Shown piece by piece: positions 44,991 through 54,717 of a stretch of DNA of 64,000 nt. Within the stretch, counting starts at the first letter, position 1. The number at the start of each line of letters is the position of its first letter. A model generated the notes under the pieces. That model saw only the letters and a list, made by a program, of their open reading frames with translations, was not told the origin of the DNA and ran no database searches. Both the position numbers and the translations under genes were made by a program. This stretch comes from Abyssisolibacter fermentans (GTDB taxonomy: Bacteria > Bacillota > Clostridia > Tissierellales > MCWD3): positions 62,001 to 126,000 of the forward strand of contig NZ_LOHE01000038.1 of NCBI RefSeq assembly GCF_001559865.1, in the 5' to 3' direction.

Positions 44991-45032
44991 CTTACCCTGC
45001 GTAATTACAATGAAAAAGTCGTTCTAACCCCC
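44991..45032 (-). repeat. Possible right end of the Tn3-type element
   Basis: Read on the minus strand it begins GGGGGTTAGAACGAC and ends ACGCAGGGTAAG, with the outer GGGG and inner ACGC..TAAG of Tn3-family ends, 30 bases after the transposase remnant. Degenerate. Confidence 0.4.
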
Positions 45033-45133
45033 ATAATTAATACAATAGCATACTATGAATACGCTCAAATATTACGAATAATTTATTTGCTAATTTTTAA
45101 AGTCTTTTAATATTGTAATTCTATATTTTAAAC

Positions 45134-45478
45134 CTATTTCTTTGATGCTATAATTGTTGCAATTTTATCGAGCTGATTTTGAAAGGCTTGTGTATTTGCT
45201 CTTTGCAAAAAATCCAGGACTATTGAAAAATCATATCTTCTTTGGTGGTTCTTACTTTTCTCTGCTTCCAACTTATATCTCACTTTGAATTCAGAAAATC
45301 CATCGCAATTTAATTTTCTACAAAATCTAGTGATAGTAGTAGTTGAAACATGAGCTTCATTAGCCATTTCTCTAATGGTCATGTAGGCAATTTTCTCACT
45401 ATTTTTTAATATAAAATTATAAATCTCATAATCTAGCTCACTAAATTGACTTAAAGCTTGTTTAGAAAATAAACTCAC
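45134..45478 (-). pseudogene. Truncated duplicate of the RpiR regulator
   Basis: The first 109 or so residues (HTH domain, TIREMANEAHVSTTTITRFC) of the regulator at 38230-39000 with one substitution, then it stops near the same position where the repeat ends; the SIS domain is absent. Confidence 0.9.
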
Positions 45479-45729
45479 AGTGTATCACCGCCTTCTCAAC
45501 ATTATAAAATATAAAATATTAAAAGACAAGTTTCTATCAAAGAAGTTATTAACCGAGGTCTTCCATAAGTATTTCATTATTGATTTTTTACTATTAACCT
45601 GTTTCCTCAAAGTTCAACTTAATAACTATACTAAAGGTATATGTTTAAATTTTTTGAACTTAGAATTTCTGTCCTTATTGTAGTTAAAATGGATTTTATA
45701 TGCAAACAAATGAACCCTCCCCTTGTTTG
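45137..45729. repeat. Direct repeat, copy 2
   Basis: Partner of 38659-39110, with an insertion at about 45540-45676 and ending in a REP-like copy (45702-45729) that has one change, CCCTCCCC for CCGTCCCC. Confidence 0.85.
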
Positions 45730-45739
45730 TACTTACTTT

Positions 45740-45935
45740 AGTTCATCTTGTTGCACCAACAAGTTGTGAAGGTGTTAGAGACTTCTTAAACTTCAATGAA
45801 AATATATGGAATTGGGATTACATCTTTGATGGTGTTGAAAGTTTCATAGATGATAAAGAAAATCATAAACTTAAGTTCTTAGAACCTAAATCTGACTTCT
45901 TTAAAAGACATGAGAGCCAGTTTAGAAAAAGATAA
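45740..45935 (+). pseudogene. Unidentified 3' gene fragment
   Basis: Open from the REP repeat to a stop: APTSCEGVRDFLNFNENIWN, later FLEPKSDFFKRHESQFRKR. No start or ribosome binding site; the family is not recognised. The strong terminator at 45987 follows. Confidence 0.45.
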
Positions 45936-45986
45936 TATAAGCTTAATAATTAATCTTTAAAATATGAATTAATCGTTTATTCAAGT

Positions 45987-46032
45987 AAAAAACACTAATC
46001 TAACTTTATGAGTTATAGATTAGTGTTTTTTA
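45987..46032. terminator. Strong bidirectional terminator
   Basis: AAAACACTAATCT/AGATTAGTGTTTT with A- and T-runs on either side. 46033-46300 is very A+T-rich leader sequence for the ArsR gene. Confidence 0.85.
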
Positions 46033-46308
46033 TAATTGATAGTTCTATATTTTAGTTCTATATTTTTTATTTTTATATTTTTTATTTTTTAATTTTCTCA
46101 TTCTATGTTTAACTTTCATTTTATTTTTCACATTCTTTATAGTTAGTTTTTCAGACTTAATTAACTTTGTTCTATAACTATTAGATATCATCTAAAATCT
46201 TTAATGTCTATCTAACTTTATTTCATGCATATCTAATATTTAAAAAATTATTCTATTGACATCTAATTATATTTATTATATTATATATTCATAAAAGGAG
46301 ATGATATT

Positions 46309-47142
46309 ATGTTAGATACTTACGAAAGAATTTGTATGTACGAAAATAAAAATTTAAATCTTAGTATATGCAAGCCTTTCCAAAAGAATTTAAGTCTTTT
46401 AAAGTCTTATGCTTCATATTTTATCTTAAAAAATGAACCTCTAAATTTCAGTGGTGATTCAAAAACTACTTTTATTAATCTAATGCTGAAAGATGCTGAT
46501 TGTTTTGTTGCAGACAACACGATTAGTAATACTTTGGATAGTATTCTTCAGTGTAATTTTAACGACCTTGAAAAAAAACAACTTATTGAATTTTTATATT
46601 TGGATAGTAGTATTATTAATGAAATCAATAGCTTTGACATTCAAATACCCGATGATTTTAAGGATAAAGAAAAGATTTTATTAAAAAAACTACAAGATCC
46701 TAAAATAATAAATAGCTTAATAAATTTAAAATTTGATAATTCAGTTACTATTACCACTAATATAAACATAGTAAATAAAGACAAAGTTGAAGTTACATTC
46801 TTTGGAGATTACGGAGCTATTGTAAATGTAGGATACATGGTAGATTTGGACAAAAGAACAAAATATGGTTTTGAAGATTATTTAAAACTGTTTAAAGCGC
46901 TAGGTGATACATCTAGACTTACCATTGTAAAAACACTACTAGCATCACCTAAAACTGCATCTCAGCTTTCAGAAGCTACAAAGTTAACACTACCAACAAT
47001 AAATCACCATCTTAAGACATTGATGTTATCAGGCATAGTATGTCCCACATTAACAACTAAAAGCCATAAAGGTACAATGTATAAAATAAATGTAGATTTA
47101 GCAAATGGGTTAATTGAAGGTATTAACAATGCGTTATCGTAG
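46309..47142 (+). CDS. ArsR-type winged-helix regulator, long form
   Basis: 277 residues. Only the C-terminal 85 form an ArsR HTH (FKALGDTSRLTIVKTLLASP, SQLSEATKLTLPTINHHLKT). The N-terminal 190 residues match no domain I recognise and lack metal-binding cysteine pairs. GGAGATG is nine bases before ATG. It overlaps the start of the ABC exporter gene by about 14 bases and likely regulates it. Confidence 0.85.
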   Translation: MLDTYERICMYENKNLNLSICKPFQKNLSLLKSYASYFILKNEPLNFSGDSKTTFINLMLKDADCFVADNTISNTLDSILQCNFNDLEKKQLIEFLYLDSSIINEINSFDIQIPDDFKDKEKILLKKLQDPKIINSLINLKFDNSVTITTNINIVNKDKVEVTFFGDYGAIVNVGYMVDLDKRTKYGFEDYLKLFKALGDTSRLTIVKTLLASPKTASQLSEATKLTLPTINHHLKTLMLSGIVCPTLTTKSHKGTMYKINVDLANGLIEGINNALS

Positions 47143-48665
47143 ATTCTTTTTAGTAATGCTACTTATGGTATTAGTTAGTAGCATTACTACTTTAACTAGC
47201 CCAATATTAATTAATATTTGGATGAAAAACTCCTGTGATTTTTCACTCGATAAAATTTTAGTCTTATTTATTGTATTAATACTAACGCTCTGCATAGAAC
47301 TTGGATTAACATACTTCAGAGAAAGATTTGCAAAAAACTTTAATATAAAAACAGCGAAAGACATGCTTCTAGATTTTTTTCATATAGACTATGATAAGCT
47401 ACAAGACATTGGATCGATAAACTATATTGAACGTATATCTATATCAGTGAATAGTTTTTACAAATATTATACCGGAGATGCTATTACAATATGGTGTACC
47501 TTTTTAATTCTCACTGTAATATTAATATTGATTTCTCTACAAAATGTATTAATGTCATTTTTAATGGCGCTACTTATACCTATTAATTACTTTGGCTATA
47601 AATTATTAAATAAAGAGTTATTGCGACGCTCTAAAAAACTACAAACTTGCACATCTAGTGGATGGCAAGATATTCTCTGCATCACTGGCCAAGTAGATTA
47701 TCTAAAACAATGCAATAACTATGATTCTGTTATTAATCAATTAGATACCCCATTAAATAAAATCTATAATTCAATGGCAGAAGTTAATATCTTTGCTCAA
47801 CTTACAAGCAAACTCTTATCCTATACTAATCAAATTGTTCAAATAATATTTATGGCTTTAATCGTCTATAAATTCATAAATAATAAAACTAGCCCTATTT
47901 CCCTAATTCTATACAGCATAATATTTCCTCTCTATTTCTCAAACATAAATACTCTTGTAAGAGCTAATTTAAATAAAAGAGATATGATAAACACAAAAGA
48001 ATTTGTCAACGATATGAAATGTAATCGCGAAAAAAATGGAGATTTATCAGTTGAATCAATTTATTAAATCACTTTTGACATTCCTAAATTAACTATTAAA
48101 GATAAATTGTTAGCAAATAATATATCAGGAGTATTTAAAAAAGGAGATGTGGTTTGGATTAGAGGAAACAGCGGATGCGGTAAGTCCACTTTAGTAAAAT
48201 TAATTCCTAAATTTCGTACTATCAATAGGATTTTAGTTAATAATATCGACATTAGAAATATAACAAATAAATCGATTAGAAAAAAAATTGACTATCTTTC
48301 TCAAGATGTACCTATTATCAAAGGTAGTCTCAGAGATAATTTATTCTTTAATAAATCCTATAATGCAGAATTAGAAAAGGAATTAATAAATAGTAAACTC
48401 TTATCAAGCATTTTCGTTAATAAAGATATAAATACCCTAATAACCGAAAATGGCGCTAATCTTTCTGGAGGTGAAAAGCAAAAAATTGCTCTAGCTAGAT
48501 GTATATATAACAAAAGTGATGTTCTTATCTTGGACGAAGTAACTAGTAATATCGATACTGAAAGTGCCTTTGATAATTCATTCTGATAAAATAATCTTTT
48601 TAATATCACATGATGATATGCCAAAAGCTATTGCAACTAAAGAATTAATATTAAGTAAAATATAA
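47129..48665 (+). pseudogene. ABC exporter (fused TMD-NBD) broken by a stop and a frameshift
   Basis: A single ABC exporter reading frame of about 510 codons. The membrane half runs to an in-frame TAA at 48065-48067. The same frame then continues ITFDIPKLTIKDKLLANNIS, Walker A RGNSGCGKSTL, signature LSGGEKQKIALARC and Walker B VLILDEV. A second stop at about 48584 is followed in another frame by DKIIFLISHDDMPKAI (switch histidine) and the true end. Two independent lesions make it a pseudogene, although the halves could in principle be made as separate polypeptides. Confidence 0.85.
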
Positions 48666-48695
48666 CAGGTATTTTTCTATTAATACCTGTTTTTT
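48664..48695 (+). terminator. Terminator of the ABC exporter
   Basis: AACAGGTATT/AATACCTGTT followed by TTTTT. Confidence 0.88.
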
Positions 48696-48736
48696 AAGCA
48701 CTTGAATTTCACTTTAAAGTATTACTTTCAATCATA

Positions 48737-49621
48737 TCAATCGTCTATATTATCAAACAAACTCATCTGTATCCCTGAATTTTTCTCCTCAAATGTCCTC
48801 ATATATTTAAATATCTTATTAATATCAGTCTCTATACCATGCTTTTTACATTCCGAAAAAAGTATATTTAGTAACTCATTATGTCTATCACTTCTTATTT
48901 CGTATCTACAACCATATTTCTTTATATATTTTGATTTTAAATGTGGAAAATGCTCGTCTAACTTTGAGTAATAATATTGCCTATTGCCGTCTCTTAATGT
49001 CAATCCCATTCCAAAACATATGACTCCATATACTTTTGCCTTTATGCAATAATCCAGCAGTCCTCTAATATTTTCTTCAGTATCATTTATATAAGGTAAT
49101 ATCGGTGACAGCCACACTACTGTAGGTATGTTATTTTCATTCATTATCTTAAGAACTTCAACTCTTTCTTTTGTACTACAAACATTCGGCTCAATTTTTT
49201 TGCATAGGTCTTCGTCATATGTAGTTAGCGTCATTTGAACCACACATTTTGACTTAGCATTGATACTTTTAAGAATATCCAAATCTCGCAATATAAGATT
49301 TGACTTCGTTTGAATAGCTAATCCAAAACCATATCTATCAATAATCTCCAAAGCCTTTCTCGTCTGCTTTATCTCATTTTCAACATGCATATATGGATCA
49401 CACATAGCACCTGTACCTATCATACACTTTTTTCGTTTTCGTCTAAGTGTCATCTCCAACAATTCTATAGCATTTGACTTTATCTCTATATCTTCAAAGT
49501 CATGATTCATATTATAGCATGAACTTCTACTATCACAGTAAATACATCCATGTGTACATCCCCTATATAAGTTCATACCATTTTGAGCAGATAATATTGC
49601 TTTAGCTTTTTTATAGTGCAT
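48737..49621 (-). CDS. SPL-like radical SAM protein
   Basis: 294 residues. The cluster motif is CTHGCIYC (residues 22-29) in NLYRGCTHGCIYCDSRSS, followed by MIGTGAMCDPYMHVE, AIQTKSNLILRD and WLSPILPYIN, the pattern of the Rv2578c/SPL-related group (COG1533). There is no SPASM domain. Its function is unknown; some relatives sit near DNA repair genes. It ends FEEKNSGIQMSLFDN, where QMSLF is a clamp-binding-like peptide. GGAGG precedes ATG. It is unrelated to the SPASM maturase at 41650. Confidence 0.88.
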   Translation of the reverse strand: MHYKKAKAILSAQNGMNLYRGCTHGCIYCDSRSSCYNMNHDFEDIEIKSNAIELLEMTLRRKRKKCMIGTGAMCDPYMHVENEIKQTRKALEIIDRYGFGLAIQTKSNLILRDLDILKSINAKSKCVVQMTLTTYDEDLCKKIEPNVCSTKERVEVLKIMNENNIPTVVWLSPILPYINDTEENIRGLLDYCIKAKVYGVICFGMGLTLRDGNRQYYYSKLDEHFPHLKSKYIKKYGCRYEIRSDRHNELLNILFSECKKHGIETDINKIFKYMRTFEEKNSGIQMSLFDNIDD

Positions 49622-49760
49622 ATTTACCTCCTATAAGGTGCTTAAAATATATTTAAAATAATTATACCACTAATAATATGACGCCATTATGTCATATTAC
49701 TTCTAAATTAACACTTATAATACCTCTCATGAAGATAAAAACTATTATGATACATAACAA

Positions 49761-49820
49761 AAAAACATTTATGATAATTCCTATAAACAGCTAAAATTAG
49801 GAACTATGCATAAATGTTTT
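49761..49820 (-). terminator. Terminator of the oxidoreductase-transporter operon
   Basis: AAAACATTTATG/CATAAATGTTTT outer stem and TTCCTA/TAGGAA inner stem, 25 bases after the MFS stop codon. Confidence 0.75.
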
Positions 49821-49844
49821 CATTATCGATTATCTAAAAGTAAC

Positions 49845-51116
49845 TTATTTATTTCCTGCGGCTACTTGCAATTGTTGATTTTTCTTTTTAAGTCTCAAAA
49901 TTAATACTGCTGCAACAAAGCCAATTACTAGTACTATTGCTTGGAAAATAAACATATAGGAATATGCCGTATTACCATACTTATCTAACCAGTGGCCAAA
50001 TAATACGAACTGAAATAAATCAGGAGAAAATCCTACCGCTGCCGCCACACCGATTGTAGAAGCTGTCTTGTCTCGTGAAATTCCACATTCTGTAATTGTT
50101 GCATAATATGCGCCTCTTCCAATATATACCCCTGCTGAAAGTATAACAGTTAATACAATTATTATTGCTGCTGTTACATTAGTAGCTATTAGCAAGTAAA
50201 CTAATCCTAAAAATCCAACAACATATACACCCATTAATACTTTTGAAGGTGAACCTATTTTATCAGTTAGAAATCCACCAATTGGAGCACCCAACAAGGT
50301 CATTCCATGTTGCCTTAATATTGCTATCCATCCTGTAAATACAACTGTTACACCAAGTACATCTGTAAAATAAGGTGTGAAATATGACATTGTAGTTAAA
50401 AATGAATATACTGCAAATATAGAAATTGCAACTAACCAAGTTGCTGGATTTCCTCCAATTTCTTTGAAATCCTTAATAATATTAGTTTTTTCTGATTTGT
50501 CTTTTTCTTTTTTAACTGGATTGTCAAGTACAAACCAAGCAATTATAGTTAATATAAATGATAATACAACAATTGAAACTATGGCAGCTTTCATTCCAGA
50601 AACGCCTTCCATAAATTTCACATAGAAGAACATCATTATCATATTAAAAACAATATTAAATATACCAATACAAGTCTCATTAAATCCAAATATTTTACCT
50701 TGATTTTCATCAGTTGTAAGGTTCCTTACAATTTTAATATGAGTTGGATAGTTCATAAACAAACTTGCTATTGCAAATCCAATCCACATAAGTATAGCAA
50801 AACCGTATGATGGATAAAGGACAAATCCCAAAGAAAATACTCCGTTTAATAAAACAGACAATACATATACTATCTTGTAGTTAAATCTATCTGCAACCCA
50901 TCCACCAACAGGTGCGCCGAACACATTACCAAAACCATAAATAGTAATTAGTAAACCCATCTGTGTATTAGAAGATCCTAAAAATTCTTGAAATGGATCA
51001 TACCATACATATTGAAGAAACGGTATAATATATACAATCGACCAGCATGCACCTAATGTCAACAAAGTAATAATTAATTTTATTGAACCTGTTTTCTTAA
51101 TTTTGTCGTCTTTCAT
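49845..51116 (-). CDS. MFS transporter (organic anion type)
   Basis: About 423 residues, 12 helices. First-half signature GLLITIYGFGNVFGAPVGGW followed by VADRFNYK, second-half GAPIGGFLTDKIGSPSK; a closing WLDKYGNTAYSYMF. It resembles the OPA/oxalate-formate branch. It is the last gene of the branched-chain fermentation operon, overlapping the NhaC gene by 20 bases. I use ATG 51116, six bases after GGAGGG. It may export the carboxylate product or import the amino acid. Confidence 0.87.
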   Translation of the reverse strand: MKDDKIKKTGSIKLIITLLTLGACWSIVYIIPFLQYVWYDPFQEFLGSSNTQMGLLITIYGFGNVFGAPVGGWVADRFNYKIVYVLSVLLNGVFSLGFVLYPSYGFAILMWIGFAIASLFMNYPTHIKIVRNLTTDENQGKIFGFNETCIGIFNIVFNMIMMFFYVKFMEGVSGMKAAIVSIVVLSFILTIIAWFVLDNPVKKEKDKSEKTNIIKDFKEIGGNPATWLVAISIFAVYSFLTTMSYFTPYFTDVLGVTVVFTGWIAILRQHGMTLLGAPIGGFLTDKIGSPSKVLMGVYVVGFLGLVYLLIATNVTAAIIIVLTVILSAGVYIGRGAYYATITECGISRDKTASTIGVAAAVGFSPDLFQFVLFGHWLDKYGNTAYSYMFIFQAIVLVIGFVAAVLILRLKKKNQQLQVAAGNK

Positions 51117-52539
51117 AATACCCTCCAATTTTTTGATTTTGATCTTTATTCAATTTAATTACTTTAAATCCCACAATAGCAAATATAGAAGCAACGATTG
51201 GATTTAATAAGTTCATAAAGCAATAAGGTAAATATTTTAATGGAGAAACTCCCATATAAGTACTAACTGCTACAGCACATGTACTCCACGGAATAAGTGG
51301 TGAAGTTATTGTGCCTGCATCTTCTAATGCTCTTGACAAATTTTGAGGAGCTAATCCCCTATTATGATATTCATTTTTGTACATTTTACCAGTAATTAAT
51401 ATTGATAAATATTGTTCCCCAGTAGTTAATATTACACAAATTGATGTTACCATTGTACAAATTATTAACAATGCATTATTTCTAGCAAGCTTCATTATTC
51501 CTTTTGCAATTGACTTTAACATGCCTGACCTTTCCATAACACCACCAAAACTTAGTGAACAAAATATTAAAGATACTGTCCACATCATATTCTGCATTCC
51601 TCCTCTTGAGAGGAGATTGTCTACCATTTTATTGCCCGTATTAGCAACATATCCATATTGAAGAGCTTTCCCAATAGTACTTATATCAGCATGCTGGAAA
51701 ATAACTGCACATATCAATCCAAGTAATACAGAAAATAACAATCCAGGTATTGCCGGTGCTTGTTTTACCATGATTATTATAATAATTACTACAGGTAACA
51801 TTAAAAATACATTAATATTGAAACTCTTATCTAAAGCTCTTGTAATCAAATCGACTGTGCCTTGATCTATCTTACTTGCAGTATATCGAAAATTTATAAT
51901 TTGAAATATTATTCCAGCTAGTATAAAGCTCGTCATAGTTGTCCACATCATGTTTTTGATATGAACAAATAAAGTTGTACCAGATACTGCAGGCGCTAGA
52001 TTGGTAGTATCTGAAAATGGTGACATTTTATCGCCAACAAAGGCTCCAGAAATAACAGCTCCTGCTGTTACTTCTGGTGGGATGCCTAATCCCATACCTA
52101 TACCAATTAAAGCAATTCCTATTGTACCGCATGTAGTCCATGACGAACCTGTAGAGATACCAACAACTGCACTTATAACTAAACATGTAACTAAAAAGAA
52201 ATTTGGTGATAACAGTTTTAATCCGTAGTAAATAATCGTAGGTACAATACCGCCAATAATCCAAGAAGCAATAATTAAACCTATTATACAAGCTATAAGT
52301 ATAGCCTGCATTGCAGATTGAATTGAATCAAATATCCCCTGTTCAATTTCATTCCACGAATTTCCAAGATAAACAACTGATATTAGTGAAGCCACCACAG
52401 TAGCTATTATCAATGGTATTTGAATATCTACATGAAATACAAATAATGAACTTAGCAATAAAATAATTACTGCAAATATTGGTATTAATGAAACTATTAA
52501 AGATGGTGTTTTTATGTTTACTTTGGTATCAGTATCCAT
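51097..52539 (-). CDS. NhaC-family Na+/H+ antiporter
   Basis: About 480 residues with the NhaC motifs GISTGSSWTTCGTIGIALIG and GDKMSPFSDTTNLAP, and TSICVILTTGEQYLSILITG in the second half. It is a second NhaC in the window and lies in the amino acid operon, between the aminotransferase and MFS genes. ATG 52539 is chosen because AAGGGG is six bases upstream. It could couple Na+ extrusion to product export, or be an amino acid carrier of this family. Confidence 0.9.
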   Translation of the reverse strand: MDTDTKVNIKTPSLIVSLIPIFAVIILLLSSLFVFHVDIQIPLIIATVVASLISVVYLGNSWNEIEQGIFDSIQSAMQAILIACIIGLIIASWIIGGIVPTIIYYGLKLLSPNFFLVTCLVISAVVGISTGSSWTTCGTIGIALIGIGMGLGIPPEVTAGAVISGAFVGDKMSPFSDTTNLAPAVSGTTLFVHIKNMMWTTMTSFILAGIIFQIINFRYTASKIDQGTVDLITRALDKSFNINVFLMLPVVIIIIIMVKQAPAIPGLLFSVLLGLICAVIFQHADISTIGKALQYGYVANTGNKMVDNLLSRGGMQNMMWTVSLIFCSLSFGGVMERSGMLKSIAKGIMKLARNNALLIICTMVTSICVILTTGEQYLSILITGKMYKNEYHNRGLAPQNLSRALEDAGTITSPLIPWSTCAVAVSTYMGVSPLKYLPYCFMNLLNPIVASIFAIVGFKVIKLNKDQNQKIGGYYERRQN

Positions 52540-52609
52540 TTTCATCCCCTTAATCTTTGCGACATAGAAAAGAAAGTAAACTTTATTATACATAGTCGCG
52601 CTAAGTTAA

Positions 52610-53794
52610 CTATTTACAGACTTCTTTTAATAAATCTGAGAATATTTTCATCCCCTTGTGAATTTCTTCTATAGATGGTACTGTGTAATTTAATCTAATA
52701 GTATTTTTTGCTCCATCATTTGCATAGAATGGAGCACCAGGAATAAAAGCTACTCCTCGCTTTATAGCTTCATCTAATAATAAATTTGCATCCATACCTT
52801 CTGGAAGTTCTAACCACATAAACATTCCGCCTTCTGGATCTGTATACTTAATTGATTTAGGAAAATCATTTTTTATGTGTTCAATCATTGCATCACATTT
52901 TTCTTTGTATAAACGCTGTATTTTCTCTACATGTTTGTCAATATCATATGTAGTCATATATTCATATACCTGAAGCTGAGCAAATTGGTTACATTGTAAA
53001 TCTAGACCTTCTTTTAATTTCTCTGCATAGTTTGCAATTGCCTTATCAGCACATATATAAGCAACTCTTAGCCCAGGACATAGAATCTTTGAAAAAGATC
53101 CAAGGTACATAACTTTGTTCTGAGTATCCATTGATTTTAAACTTGGTATAAATTCTCCCTTAAATCTGATTTCTCCATAAGGATTATCCTCAACAACTAC
53201 TACATCATATTTATTGACTACTTCCATAAATTCTTTTCTTCTGTTATATGACCATGCCTTTCCAGTAGGATTCTGAAAATTAGGTATTACATAAATAATC
53301 TTAACACTATCATTTTCTTTTAATTTCTTTTCTAAATCAGCAATTACCATACCTTCATCATCAGTATCAACACCCATAAAAACTGCACCATAAGGTCTAC
53401 ATGCATTAATCCCACCAAGATAACTAGGGCTTTCTGTCAATACAATATCGCCTTCATCAATAAACATCATAGCAGCAAGTGATAATCCTTGCTGAGAACC
53501 AGTAGTCATGGTAACGTTTTCTTTAGTACAATTAATTAGTTCTTTTTCATTTAATCTCTCTGCTAGTTTTTCTAGTAATGGAGCATAGCCTTTTGTAAGT
53601 CCATATTGAAAAGCTGTCTTTCCTTTATTGTCTATTACATTTAAAGTTGCTTGTCTTAAATCATCCATCGGAAATAAATCCGGATCAGGCAAACCCGCAG
53701 CAAATGATATTACTCCTGGCTTGCTAACTATTTTTTTCTGTACAGCTCTTATTGCTGAAGCCTTTAACCTATCCATTTTAATTGAAAATCTCAT
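52610..53794 (-). CDS. PLP-dependent aminotransferase (MocR/LysN-type, no HTH)
   Basis: 394 residues, aminotransferase fold type I. The PLP lysine is in YLGSFSKILCPGLRVAYI near 235. NPTGKAWS (about 170), the aspartate/tyrosine in VVEDNPYGEIRF (about 200) and the N-terminal VISFAAGLPDPDLFP are those of the 2-aminoadipate/aromatic/branched-chain transaminase group. In this operon it would convert valine, leucine or isoleucine into the 2-oxoacid used by the ferredoxin oxidoreductase. GGAGGTAATGAA precedes ATG. Confidence 0.9.
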   Translation of the reverse strand: MRFSIKMDRLKASAIRAVQKKIVSKPGVISFAAGLPDPDLFPMDDLRQATLNVIDNKGKTAFQYGLTKGYAPLLEKLAERLNEKELINCTKENVTMTTGSQQGLSLAAMMFIDEGDIVLTESPSYLGGINACRPYGAVFMGVDTDDEGMVIADLEKKLKENDSVKIIYVIPNFQNPTGKAWSYNRRKEFMEVVNKYDVVVVEDNPYGEIRFKGEFIPSLKSMDTQNKVMYLGSFSKILCPGLRVAYICADKAIANYAEKLKEGLDLQCNQFAQLQVYEYMTTYDIDKHVEKIQRLYKEKCDAMIEHIKNDFPKSIKYTDPEGGMFMWLELPEGMDANLLLDEAIKRGVAFIPGAPFYANDGAKNTIRLNYTVPSIEEIHKGMKIFSDLLKEVCK

Positions 53795-53805
53795 TTCATT
53801 ACCTC

Positions 53806-54702
53806 CTATTCATCCGCTGATAAGCATGCCAACGCTATTGAATTAATTTTTATTTCAGGTGTATCTGATCTTGAACCAAGTATTACCGGAGCTTTTGCAC
53901 CTAGAACTATTCCTGCCCATTTGGCATCATTAAATTTAAGCCATGATTTACCTAAAACGTTACCAGTTTCGATATTAGGAAATACTAGCAGGTCTACATC
54001 ACCGGCAATTTTACTATCAATTCCTTTGTGTTTTGCAGCATATGCATCAAATGCTACATCAAATGCAATTGGTCCTTCTGCAATACATGATGGTATTTCA
54101 CCCTTGTCCACCATATCTACTAAATCCTTAGCATCTACAGTAGATTTAACCTTTGGATTCACCATTTCATTAGCTGTTAATATTGCAGTCTTTGGATTTT
54201 CGAATCCGAGATTTTTCATTGCCAACAGTACATTAGTCATTATATCTTTTTTTTGAGATAAGTCTGGAGATACATTTATACCACTATCTGTACAATATAT
54301 TAATTTATGATACTGCGGCAATTCATAAACTGCTAACAAACTCAATAATCTTCCCGTTCTTAATCCATAATCTCTATTTAACACTCCACGCATATAAGTA
54401 GCTGTATTGACTAATCCCTTCATCAATATTTTTGCATTGCCATCTCTCACGAGTTTAACAGCTGTTTTTATTGATTCTTCTTCATTATGACAGTCAATTA
54501 CTTTATAATTTGTAAATTCGATTTTATTAGCAATTTCATCTATTTTTTCTTGATTTCCTACTAGAATTGGTTCAATAAAGCCCAATCTTGCAGCGTCTCG
54601 TACAGCAGTCATAACAGCCTCATCTTCAGCGACAGCTACACTCACAACGCTAGGCTTAATCTTACTAACTTTTTTAATTAATTCATCAAAATTTTTAATC
54701 AT
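53806..54702 (-). CDS. ptb: Phosphate butyryltransferase (acyl phosphotransferase)
   Basis: About 298 residues, normal for Ptb. AVAEDEAVMTAVRDAARLGF, LMKGLVNTATYMRGVLNRD and VSPDLSQKKDIMTNVL are the conserved Ptb blocks. It converts butyryl-, isobutyryl- or isovaleryl-CoA plus phosphate into the acyl phosphate used by the adjacent kinase. I start at ATG 54702, after GTGGAGGA. It is four genes downstream of the oxidoreductase alpha subunit and is coupled to it metabolically. Confidence 0.92.
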   Translation of the reverse strand: MIKNFDELIKKVSKIKPSVVSVAVAEDEAVMTAVRDAARLGFIEPILVGNQEKIDEIANKIEFTNYKVIDCHNEEESIKTAVKLVRDGNAKILMKGLVNTATYMRGVLNRDYGLRTGRLLSLLAVYELPQYHKLIYCTDSGINVSPDLSQKKDIMTNVLLAMKNLGFENPKTAILTANEMVNPKVKSTVDAKDLVDMVDKGEIPSCIAEGPIAFDVAFDAYAAKHKGIDSKIAGDVDLLVFPNIETGNVLGKSWLKFNDAKWAGIVLGAKAPVILGSRSDTPEIKINSIALACLSADE

Positions 54703-54717
54703 TAGCTCCTCCACATA

